64,000 nt of DNA from Micromonospora inositola (GTDB taxonomy: Bacteria; Actinomycetota; Actinomycetes; Mycobacteriales; Micromonosporaceae). The translations under genes and the position numbers were made by a program. The stretch covers positions 3,374,001-3,438,000 of the forward strand of contig NZ_LT607754.1 in the NCBI RefSeq assembly GCF_900090285.1, read 5' to 3'. Positions 27,145-34,493 of the stretch are shown here, one piece after another (the first letter of the stretch is position 1; each line of letters begins with the position of its first letter). The notes beneath the pieces were generated by a model. That model was not told the origin of the DNA. It ran no database searches and saw only the letters and a list, made by a program, of their open reading frames with translations.

Positions 27145-27218
27145 GCGGGCGTCGTGACGGGTGGGGTCCCGGCCGGGGCCGGCGCGGCTGTCCGGCAGAT
27201 GCCTGATCGGCGGCTACG

Positions 27219-27331
27219 AACCTGATGACGTGAATGATTCACCGTCGGCCCCGCCGACGACGCATCGGCCGCCCGGGCCGCGGGATGGCGGCGGCCTGCC
27301 CGGCGCGGTGATTCACCCACGTCATCAGGTT
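27219..27331. repeat. Long near-palindrome with 26-bp arms and a 61-base GC-rich centre
   Basis: Left arm 27219-27244 (AACCTGATGACGTG, then AATGATTCACCG) matches the complement of right arm 27306-27331 at 23 of 26 positions. It lies in the 374-base gap between the isomerase and the converging ROK gene; I see no gene in that gap. The same architecture (arms over 20 bases, few mismatches, no T run) occurs at 7227-7287 with a different sequence. Confidence 0.7.
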
Positions 27332-27484
27332 GGTAACGTCCGCGCTGGTGGCTGATCCCCGGCGGCGGCCGGCGCCCGCCCGCCCCGATGTGAGCGCGGC
27401 AAGGACCGAGGCTGCGGGTCCGACGTGGCCGGACGGAGCGCCGTGCTCACGCCGTCGGACCGAGGGCCGCGCGCCCAGCCTGGG

Positions 27485-28669
27485 TCAGCGGGCCGCGAAG
27501 ACGTGGTCGCTGATCAGGCGGGCCGCGCCGACCAGGGCGGCCCGCTCGTCCAGATCGGACAGGACGATCGGCATGCTGCCGGTGGCGAGCGGCGTCGAGC
27601 GCCGGTAGACCACCCCGCGGATCTCGGCGAGCAGCACGGGCCCGATGCCGGGGGCGGCCCCGCCGATGATCACGATGGCCGGGTTGAAGAAGCTGACCAG
27701 GCCGACCAGCACCTGCCCCAGCCGGCGGGCGCCGTCCCGGACCAGGGTCTGCGCGGTCGGGTCCCCGGCCGTCGCCGCCCGCGCGACGTCGGCCGCGGTG
27801 AGCGTACCGGCCTCCGCCACCCGGTCGGCGAGCGCCGCCGACCGGCTGCCGTGCGCGGCGGCGAGCGCCTCCCGGACCAGGGCGCCGTCCCCGCAGTACG
27901 CCTCCAGGCAGCCGGTGTTGCCGCAGTCGCAGAGCGGGCCGTCGTCGGTCAGCCGCAGGTGCCCGATGTCGCCGGCCCCGCTGGTAGCGCCCCGATAGAG
28001 CGCGCCGCCCAGCACCAGACCGCACCCGATGGCGCTGCCGAGCTTGACGTAGAGGAAGTCGTCGAACGCCCGGCCGGTGCCGGCGTGCAGCTCACCCAGC
28101 GCCATCACGTTGGCGTCGTTGTCCACCTGCACCGGGCAGCCCAGCTCGGCGGCGATCGCGTCGCGGACCGGGAACTGGTGCCAGCCCGGCAGGGCGGGCG
28201 AGGACACCGCGGCTCCCTCCGGAACCGCGACCGGCGCGGGCAGGGCCACGCCCACCCCGGTCAACCGGGACAGCCCCACCTCGGCGCGGAGCTTGCCGAG
28301 CAGTTCGACGGCGCGGCCGACGAGCGCCTCCGGCCCGCCCCGGACGTCGACCGGCTCGCCGAGGCGGGCGAGCACGGCCAGCTCGCCGTCGGTCAGCGCG
28401 ACGTCGAGCCGCCCGGCGCTGACGGCCACCGCGCCGAAGCGGACCTGCCCGGCGACGCGGAGCAGGGATGAGCGGCGCCCGCCCCGGGACGCGGCCGGCC
28501 CGGCCGTCTCCACCAGGCCCTGGCTGGTCAGCCGGTCCACCTCCGCGATGAACCGGGCCCGGTTGAGTCCCAGGGCGTCGGCCAGCTCGACCCGCGAGCG
28601 GGCGCCGTCGTCGCGCAGCCGGCGCAGCAGCCGCGCCTGGTCCGGGTTTTCCGGCCCGATCAACGTCAT
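27485..28669 (-). CDS. Second ROK-family transcriptional regulator
   Basis: A 394-residue ROK repressor paralogous to the one at 10.4 kb: N-terminal winged helix (LLRRLRDDGARSRVELADALGLNRARF), LTGVGVALPAP, DNDAN, and a zinc motif GHLRLTDDGP then CDCGNTGC. I chose ATG 28669 because GGAGG lies 8 bases upstream; earlier ATGs at 28684 and 28699 are in frame. The two ROK proteins share tails such as LAEIRGVVYRRS, so they are probably duplicates with different sugars. It lies downstream of, and on the same strand as, the secreted sugar-oxidising protein and its companion, separated by a strong terminator. Confidence 0.92.
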   Translation of the reverse strand: MTLIGPENPDQARLLRRLRDDGARSRVELADALGLNRARFIAEVDRLTSQGLVETAGPAASRGGRRSSLLRVAGQVRFGAVAVSAGRLDVALTDGELAVLARLGEPVDVRGGPEALVGRAVELLGKLRAEVGLSRLTGVGVALPAPVAVPEGAAVSSPALPGWHQFPVRDAIAAELGCPVQVDNDANVMALGELHAGTGRAFDDFLYVKLGSAIGCGLVLGGALYRGATSGAGDIGHLRLTDDGPLCDCGNTGCLEAYCGDGALVREALAAAHGSRSAALADRVAEAGTLTAADVARAATAGDPTAQTLVRDGARRLGQVLVGLVSFFNPAIVIIGGAAPGIGPVLLAEIRGVVYRRSTPLATGSMPIVLSDLDERAALVGAARLISDHVFAAR

Positions 28670-28705
28670 CGCGATCACCTCCATCGGCGAATCTTCCACA
28701 CCACC

Positions 28706-28721
28706 GTCACGGGCACGTGAC
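28706..28721. promoter_or_regulatory. GTCACG-N4-CGTGAC palindrome before the second ROK gene
   Basis: Perfect 6-base arms lie 37 bases before the chosen start codon, in a position suited to autoregulation. It does not resemble the CTTTTG...CAAAAG palindromes at the other two loci. Confidence 0.45.
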
Positions 28722-28726
28722 GCGAG

Positions 28727-28759
28727 GGGGCCGCGCCCGGTTTCCCCGGGCGCGGCCCC
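28727..28759 (-). terminator. 14-bp terminator of the secreted-protein operon
   Basis: GGGGCCGCGCCCGG and CCGGGCGCGGCCCC pair perfectly around a TTTCC loop, 22 bases past the stop of the minus-strand TIM-barrel gene. Confidence 0.8.
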
Positions 28760-28781
28760 TGCGGTGCTTCGGTCGGGTCGG

Positions 28782-29855
28782 TCAGCCCCGCAGACCCGAC
28801 ATGTGCTGGTAGCTGACCTCCGCGTAGCGCAGCGACCGGCCCGGGTCGGCGGCGCCGCCCGGCGCGTTGTCCTGCTCCCACATCGGGTTGTGGTAGCCCT
28901 TCGCGCCCATGTTGGCGAAGAAGGTGCCGTAGTCGATGTCGCCCTGGCCGAGCGGCACCATGTCGTAGCCGGCAGAGTTGGCCGGGTTGAACGCGCCGTC
29001 CTTGGCGTGGAACAGCGGGAAGCGCGTGGTCCGGGTCGCCACCGTGGCCAGCGGGTCGAAGACGTTCGTCTGCGTCACACCGTCCGGGTCCACGTAGCTG
29101 CGGTACCGGTACTGCGCCACGTGCGCCCAGTAGATGTCCATCTCGAACCAGACCCACTCCGGGTTGGTCAGCCCGAAGAAGTACTCCAGCTTCCGCACCC
29201 CGGAGGACCGGGTCGGCCGGCCCAGTCCGTCCAGCGGGCCGCTGTCCAGCAGGAAGTTGTACGCCGCGTCGTGGTTGTGCGTGTAGAGCTTCAGCCCCCG
29301 GGCGGCGGCCATCTCACCGAAGGTGTTCCACCGGTCGGCGGCGGCGTCCCAGTCGGCCTTGTAGTTGCTGCCGGTCGGGTCGTTGCCGGTGCCGATGTGC
29401 GTCATGCCGAGGATCTCGGCCGTGTCCAGCGTCTGCTCGAAGGCGGCGATGGTGTCCGGGGTGACGGCGCTCGGGACCGAGGCGTGCGAGCCGTTCGCCC
29501 GCAGGCCGTTGTCGTCCAGGATCTTGCGGATCTCCGCCGGGGTGATCTGCCGGCCGAGGATCGAGGTGTGCTGGGTGTAGCCGGCGAACTCGACCTCCTT
29601 GTAGCCGATCTCGGCGACTCGGCCGAGCACCCGCTCGAAGCCGTACGGCACGCCGGAGGTGTCCGGTGCGGCGCCGATCCGGTCGCGGACGCTGTAGAGG
29701 ATGATGCCGCGCTTGCCGGTGGGGACGAGCAGGCCGTTGCCCTCGGCGGCGGCCGACGGGGCCCAGCCGGCGGCGCCGACGGCGACCGCGCCGGCGGCGC
29801 CGGCGACGGTGCCGAGCATCCGGCGACGGCTCATTCCGTGCTGTGTGTCGTTCAT
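28782..29855 (-). CDS. Twin-arginine-exported xylose-isomerase-like TIM barrel protein
   Basis: A 357-residue secreted barrel. The signal peptide has MSRRRMLGTVAGAAGAVAVGAAGW and an Ala-rich cleavage site near residue 37 (APSAAAEG), so it is probably exported folded. The barrel has YKEVEFAGY, HIGTGNDP, YTHNHDAAY (His and Asp ligands), WFEMDIYWAH and FPLFHAKDGAF, the usual metal-site pattern. It follows the ThuA/dehydrogenase gene on the same strand by 95 bases and shares its terminator. Together they may oxidise and isomerise or cleave an extracellular sugar. Confidence 0.92.
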   Translation of the reverse strand: MNDTQHGMSRRRMLGTVAGAAGAVAVGAAGWAPSAAAEGNGLLVPTGKRGIILYSVRDRIGAAPDTSGVPYGFERVLGRVAEIGYKEVEFAGYTQHTSILGRQITPAEIRKILDDNGLRANGSHASVPSAVTPDTIAAFEQTLDTAEILGMTHIGTGNDPTGSNYKADWDAAADRWNTFGEMAAARGLKLYTHNHDAAYNFLLDSGPLDGLGRPTRSSGVRKLEYFFGLTNPEWVWFEMDIYWAHVAQYRYRSYVDPDGVTQTNVFDPLATVATRTTRFPLFHAKDGAFNPANSAGYDMVPLGQGDIDYGTFFANMGAKGYHNPMWEQDNAPGGAADPGRSLRYAEVSYQHMSGLRG

Positions 29856-29950
29856 GTCCTGGCTGCCTTTCCGTGCTGACTGGTGATGGGGGAGTGGTGC
29901 TCCGGTGGTCCGGGTGGGGCCGCCGGCGGCGACCCCACCCGGTGCGGTGG

Positions 29951-32900
29951 TCACGGGGTGACGCCGATGCCCTGCCCGGTGAACTCGACCCAGTTGAGGT
30001 TGCCGAAACCACTGGCCGGGCCACCGGGAACGGTGGTGAGGACCAGGTAGAGCCGGTGCGTGCCGCCCGGGTCGGTGAGCGGCACGGTGGTGCTGGTGAA
30101 GGCGTTGTTGCCGCTGGTCGCGTTGACCGTCGCGGTGGTCAGCAGCGGGCCGGTGGGGGAGTCGAGCCGGAACTCGACGCCGAACCGGGGCTGTCCGGCG
30201 GTGGCCGCGCTGCCACCGGAGGTACGCAGCGTCACCGACTGCATGTTCTTGAGGTTCACGGTGTTGTTGATCGCGATCCAGTCGCCCGGGTCGAGGCTGC
30301 CGCGTTGCTGGCCGCCGCCGGTGTCGGCGCTGGTGCCCACCGTGGTGCCGGACTCGTCGGTGGCGAACTCGACCTCCTGCCGCTTGGCCTGGACGATCTG
30401 CTGGTCCACCGTGGTCAGCGCCGGCTGCCCGTTCGCCCCGCCGTCGGTGTACGACGCGCTGACCACGCCGTAGATGTAGCCGCCGTGGGAGGCGTCGTCC
30501 GGGTCGGTGGGCAGCACCCCGGAGCAGCCGAACTGGTTGGCCTCGCCGTGACCGTGCTGGTCGTGGCCGAGGACGAAGGTCACCTCGACCTTGGCGCAGT
30601 CGACCGGCCCGTCCTCGGGGTCGGTGACGGTCACCGACCACGGGATGTCGTCGCCCCAGCTGAAGAAGCCGCCCTCGAGCGGGGTGGTGACGGTGACGGT
30701 CGGCGCGGTGTTGCCGACGGTGATGGTGGTGTTCGCCGACGCGGTCTTGCCGCTGGAGTCGGTCACCGTCAGCCGGGCGGTGTAGACGCCGTTGGCGGTG
30801 TAGGTGTGCGTCGGGTTCGGGTCGATGGAGTCGGTGGTGCCGTTGCCGTCGAAGTCCCAGGCGAACGAGATGGAGTCGGCCGGATCCGGGTCCTTCGAGC
30901 CCTCGCTGGAGAAGGCGACGGTGAGCGGCGCGGTGCCGTTGGTCGGGGTCGCGTTCAGCACGGCGGTGGGCGCCCGCAGGCCCTTGACGTAGCTGAACTT
31001 CAGCATCGCCGCGTCCGGGTTGACGTTGAAGAACCCGTCCCCGTACGTGAGCAGGTAGAAGTTGCCGTCCGCGCCCCAGCGCATGTCCATCGGGTTGTCG
31101 CAGAGGAACGGCTTGGCCGGCGTGGTGGGTGCCTGTCCGCAGTTCAGCACATTGTTGATCTTCAGGATGTCACCCTTGTCGTCCAGCCGGACCTCCTTGA
31201 GGGTGTCCCGGGTGAACTCGCCGAAGAAGATCGCGCCGTCGTAGTACTCGGGGAACTTCGTCTCCGACCTCAGCTCCGGGTCGAAGTCGTACTTCGCCGC
31301 ACCGTGCGGGCCGACGCCGCCCGTGCCGAGCTCGGGGAAGAGCACCGGACAGGTCTGCGTGGGCGTCGACAGGTACGACTCCGGGCACGGGGTGGGCGCC
31401 TGGAACGAGTACCACAGCTCGGACTTCTCCACCGCCGGCAGGTCGGTCAGACCGGTGTTGTGCCGGGAGGTGTTCTTCGGCGCCGCGCAGTCGAACGGCG
31501 CGACCGGCGAGATGGGGTTGGTGGTCCAGTTCATCTCGATGTACGGCAGGTTCGGCTGCACGCACATCGGCCAGCCGTAGTTCGCCGGCTTGTCGACCAC
31601 CATCATCCGCCCGGTGCCCGCCGGTCCGCGGCCCACCTGAGGGGTCGAGGAGTCGGGGGAGTAGTCGGTGATGTAGGCGACGTCGTTCTTGTCGAGGGTG
31701 ATCCGGAACGGGTTCCGGAAGCCCATGGCGTAGATCTCCGGCCGGGTCTTCGCGGTGCCCGCCGGGAACAAGTTGCCCGCCGGCACGGTGTACGACCCGT
31801 CCGCCCCGACCGTGACTCGCAGGATCTTGCCGCGCAGGTCGTTGGTGTTGGCGGCGCTACGCCGGGCGTCCACGAAGGGCGCCTGGTAGACCCCGGTGGC
31901 GCTGACCGAGTCGTTGTGCGGCGAGAAGCCGCCGGAGCCGCCGCCGCCGGCCGGGGTGTCGTCCCCGGTGACCAGCCAGAGGTTGTTCTTCGAGTCGAAC
32001 GCGATGTCGCCGGCCACGTGGCAGCAGGCCCCCCGGTCCACCGGCACCTGGAGGATCTTCTGCTCGGTGCTCAGGTCCAGCGACGGGGTGTCCCCGTCGA
32101 CGAACTTGAACCGGGAGAGCTGGAAGTAGCCCTTCCACTGGTCCCAGGCGGTCGGGTCGGTGCTGGTGGTGGGCGCGCTGCCGGTGGGGGTGTCCAGCGG
32201 CGGCGCGTAGTAGAGGTAGACCCACTTGTTGGTGGCGAAGTCGTTGTCGATCGCCGGGCCGTACATCCCGTCCTCGCTGTTGGTGTAGACCGGGATCTGC
32301 GCCAGCACGGTGGTCTGGTTGCTCGCCGGGTCGTGCAGGCGTACGCCGCCGCGCCGGTCGGTCTGGATCACCCGGCCGCCGGGGAGGACGTCGAAGCCGA
32401 TCGGCTCGTTGACGTTGGGCTGCGCCCCGATCACCGTCATCTGGTAGTTGGCCAGCACCGTCGCGCCGCAGTCGCCGTCGGTCACCCCGGACGCCCACTG
32501 GATCGCGCCGCCGAGGTGGGCGCGCAGGTCGGTGCTGCTGTAGCTCTCCGGGGTGGCGCCGAGTCCGGTGTAGAACGACCGGCCGCCCTGGTAGTCCTTG
32601 CACCAGGTCACCGGGTGGTCGAAGCCCATGGTGCCGCCGGGGTACGTCTTCTCGTCCACGGTGGCCAGCACGTGCGAGACGCCCCGGACGTTGGCCGCGA
32701 AGTTGTACCACCGGTCCGTGGTGGCCCAGCGTTGCGGCAGCGTCTCGGAGGCGGGGTGGACCCGGTCGGCGACGGTGACGGTGGCCTTGCTGACCGCGGA
32801 GGCGGCGCCGGTGGCCCGGGTGCCGAGCAGGTTGGTGAGGAAGGACCAGCTCGGCTCCGCCTCGATCGCGGAGTGGACGCCGACGAAGCCGCCGCCGTCG

Positions 32901-33286
32901 CGGTAGTACTGCTCGAAGGCGGTCTGCTGGGCGTCGTTGAGCACGTCGCCGGTGGTGTTCAGGAACACCACCGCGCGGAACTGCTTCAGGTGTGGTTCGT
33001 CGAACTTGCGGGCGTCGTTGGTGACCTCGACGGTGAAGCGCCGCTCGCGCCCGAGCTGCTGGATGGCCTGCACGCCGGCCGCGGTGGCGGCGTTGCTGCC
33101 GCTGGCCGAGCGGGTGAAGACGAGCACCTTGTACTCGATGCCGTTGCTGACGGGTGCGGGTGTCGTGAGTGCCGGCGCGGCCTGCGCCGGGGTCGGCTGC
33201 TGTTGCGCCGTCGCGACGACGGTCGCTCCGACGAGGGCGAGCAGGCTCAAGTGGATGGCGGCCCTGCGGCCGAATGGTCTGCGCAT
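29951..33286 (-). CDS. Large secreted ThuA / sugar dehydrogenase / PKD protein
   Basis: An 1111-residue exported protein with a Sec signal peptide (cleavage after AQA near residue 36). Order of domains: ThuA-like glutamine-amidotransferase fold (about 50-260; TRSASGSNAATAAGV, GGGFVGVHSAIE, FDHPVTWCKDY), a glucose/sorbosone-dehydrogenase-like six-bladed propeller (about 285-765; IGFDVLPGGRVIQTDRRGG, GDIAFDSKNNLWLVTGDD, YAMGFRNPFRI, GPHGAAKYDFDPE), a PKD domain (about 775-860; FAWDFDGNGTTD) and a C-terminal beta-rich carbohydrate-binding-like module (about 970-1111). The family binds PQQ or calcium in the propeller. Its role should be oxidation of a sugar or polysaccharide end outside the cell. 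Confidence 0.9.
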   Translation of the reverse strand: MRRPFGRRAAIHLSLLALVGATVVATAQQQPTPAQAAPALTTPAPVSNGIEYKVLVFTRSASGSNAATAAGVQAIQQLGRERRFTVEVTNDARKFDEPHLKQFRAVVFLNTTGDVLNDAQQTAFEQYYRDGGGFVGVHSAIEAEPSWSFLTNLLGTRATGAASAVSKATVTVADRVHPASETLPQRWATTDRWYNFAANVRGVSHVLATVDEKTYPGGTMGFDHPVTWCKDYQGGRSFYTGLGATPESYSSTDLRAHLGGAIQWASGVTDGDCGATVLANYQMTVIGAQPNVNEPIGFDVLPGGRVIQTDRRGGVRLHDPASNQTTVLAQIPVYTNSEDGMYGPAIDNDFATNKWVYLYYAPPLDTPTGSAPTTSTDPTAWDQWKGYFQLSRFKFVDGDTPSLDLSTEQKILQVPVDRGACCHVAGDIAFDSKNNLWLVTGDDTPAGGGGSGGFSPHNDSVSATGVYQAPFVDARRSAANTNDLRGKILRVTVGADGSYTVPAGNLFPAGTAKTRPEIYAMGFRNPFRITLDKNDVAYITDYSPDSSTPQVGRGPAGTGRMMVVDKPANYGWPMCVQPNLPYIEMNWTTNPISPVAPFDCAAPKNTSRHNTGLTDLPAVEKSELWYSFQAPTPCPESYLSTPTQTCPVLFPELGTGGVGPHGAAKYDFDPELRSETKFPEYYDGAIFFGEFTRDTLKEVRLDDKGDILKINNVLNCGQAPTTPAKPFLCDNPMDMRWGADGNFYLLTYGDGFFNVNPDAAMLKFSYVKGLRAPTAVLNATPTNGTAPLTVAFSSEGSKDPDPADSISFAWDFDGNGTTDSIDPNPTHTYTANGVYTARLTVTDSSGKTASANTTITVGNTAPTVTVTTPLEGGFFSWGDDIPWSVTVTDPEDGPVDCAKVEVTFVLGHDQHGHGEANQFGCSGVLPTDPDDASHGGYIYGVVSASYTDGGANGQPALTTVDQQIVQAKRQEVEFATDESGTTVGTSADTGGGQQRGSLDPGDWIAINNTVNLKNMQSVTLRTSGGSAATAGQPRFGVEFRLDSPTGPLLTTATVNATSGNNAFTSTTVPLTDPGGTHRLYLVLTTVPGGPASGFGNLNWVEFTGQGIGVTP

Positions 33287-33424
33287 CGAACCTCGCTCTG
33301 GTCAGGCGGGTCCGCCTCAGCCGGGACGAGGCTGAGGAGGTTCGCTGGGGAGGTGACGAGAGCCTGGCCAGGTTCTACGCAGGACGATATTTGCGTACGG
33401 GAAGAAAGAGAAGAGGTTCGAGGC

Positions 33425-33473
33425 GAAAGTTTCAGAGGAACTGCTCCTACTTTTGTTCGCCATCGGCAAAAGT
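33425..33473 (-). promoter_or_regulatory. ACTTTTG-N11-CAAAAGT palindrome and GAAAGTTTC box upstream of the secreted-protein gene
   Basis: Perfect 7-base arms at 33449-33455 and 33467-33473 enclose 11 bases. A separate 9-base palindrome GAAAGTTTC lies at 33425-33433. Both are in an AT- and purine-rich region 140-190 bases before the start codon. The first resembles the ROK-proximal palindrome at 10262-10283 but has one more spacer base. Confidence 0.6.
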
Positions 33474-33497
33474 CGCGCGGGGTCGAGGCTGGACATA

Positions 33498-33539
33498 CGA
33501 CAGCGGGCCGGTCACCCGAAGGTGGCCGGCCCGCTGTCG
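33498..33539 (-). terminator. Long hairpin terminator after the YtxH-like gene
   Basis: CGACAGCGGGCCGG and CCGGCCCGCTGTCG pair perfectly (14 bp), and the loop itself forms CACC-CGAA-GGTG. It lies 10 bases beyond the YtxH-like stop. Confidence 0.8.
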
Positions 33540-33549
33540 TCGGTGCGGG

Positions 33550-33954
33550 TCAGAGGGTGCTGGCGTTGGTGCCCGTGCCGGACGGCTTGGTGCGCGGGGT
33601 CGTGGCGGTCGACGACCCGGAGGTCGAGCCCGTCCCGCCCGTGCTGGACGAACCGGCCTTGGCGCCCACCGTGGCCGGCGTGCCGGCGAACGGCTTGTCG
33701 GCCGCGGTCAGCTCCTGCGTGCTGCCGTTGCCGCTGAGCTTCTCGCCGAGCTTGGTCTGCCCCAGCTTGTCCTTGCCCTCGCTGTACAGCCGGGTCGCCT
33801 GAGCCTGCGCGACGCCCGCCGCCTCCTGGACGGTCGGATGGTCGAGCACCTTGCGGCCTCGGACCACCAGCTCCTCGTACTTCTCCCGACCGGCACGGGC
33901 GCCCAGGACGAATCCCGCAGCCAGCCCGCCAAGAAACATGATCTTTCCGCGCAT
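33550..33954 (-). CDS. YtxH-like envelope protein
   Basis: A 134-residue protein. One N-terminal helix (KIMFLGGLAAGFVLGARAGREKYEEL) has the YtxH GxxxGxxxGxRAGxxKY pattern. A helical middle and a Thr/Ser/Gly-rich tail (GTGSTSGSSTATTP) follow. It is probably anchored in the membrane with the tail in the cytoplasm. Function unknown; the Bacillus members of the family are stress-induced. Confidence 0.85.
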   Translation of the reverse strand: MRGKIMFLGGLAAGFVLGARAGREKYEELVVRGRKVLDHPTVQEAAGVAQAQATRLYSEGKDKLGQTKLGEKLSGNGSTQELTAADKPFAGTPATVGAKAGSSSTGGTGSTSGSSTATTPRTKPSGTGTNASTL

Positions 33955-34135
33955 GGCGGCTCCTCTCGTACCTGACGCGCTGTCGTCCCCGACCGGGAAC
34001 GACCCACTCGCGCCTACGTCCTCTGTCGGCGGCTAACTACCCATCCTGCTCCGCGCTCATGCCTCCGTGCGCCCAGATGACGATTTGTCCTTTTCTGAGT
34101 GGCGTCACGGGTTCCGGACCCGTGGGGTAACCCCC

Positions 34136-34166
34136 TGGACCAACACCCCCGGATGTCCTGTACTCT
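34136..34166 (+). promoter_or_regulatory. Possible promoter of tRNA-Asn
   Basis: TGGACC (34136-34141) and TACTCT (34161-34166) lie 19 bases apart, with the tRNA beginning 49 bases after the -10. The spacing is slightly long. The 260 bases between the YtxH-like gene and the tRNA hold no gene I can support. Confidence 0.4.
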
Positions 34167-34214
34167 TGTCCCGTCGCACGGCACCGGGGAGATCCGGAAC
34201 CGGGCGATCTACGG

Positions 34215-34287
34215 TCCCCCGTAGCTCAATTGGCAGAGCAGCCGGCTGTTAACCGGCAGGTTTTTGGTTCGAGTCCAAACGGGGGAG
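34215..34287 (+). tRNA. tRNA-Asn (anticodon GTT)
   Basis: The 7-bp acceptor stem TCCCCCG/CGGGGGA is complete. The D arm (GCTC...GAGC), anticodon stem GCCGG/CCGGC with loop CTGTTAA (GTT at 34248-34250) and T arm with GGTTCGAGTCC are all present. No CCA is encoded. Confidence 0.96.
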
Positions 34288-34301
34288 CTCAGCTTCGCGA
34301 C

Positions 34302-34331
34302 ACGCCCGTCGGCCCCGCCGGCGGGCGTTTT
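34302..34331 (+). terminator. Intrinsic terminator after tRNA-Asn
   Basis: ACGCCCG pairs with CGGGCGT and CGGC with GCCG inside, followed by a TTTT run, the most classical terminator in the window. Confidence 0.8.
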
Positions 34332-34493
34332 CCGTTGTGCCGACCCGGGCCGGTGGCGGCAAAACCGGCCCCTGCACCGGGCGGTCCCCGACGAGCCGTT
34401 TACGCCCCGGAGTCACCCCTTCACCGGCAGGATGGTCGATGTCGACCCAGGCTCCCGCTGCGTCGATTGGTGCGTCGATTCCAAGGGGTGGAG

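Noticed and set aside
29843..33802. A 1319-codon plus-strand open frame
   Set aside because: It is the antisense shadow of the secreted ThuA/dehydrogenase gene and lacks any protein-like pattern.
34230..34493. A longer MmpL protein beginning inside tRNA-Asn
   Set aside because: The extension would cross the tRNA and its terminator; ATG 34494 has a good ribosome binding site.
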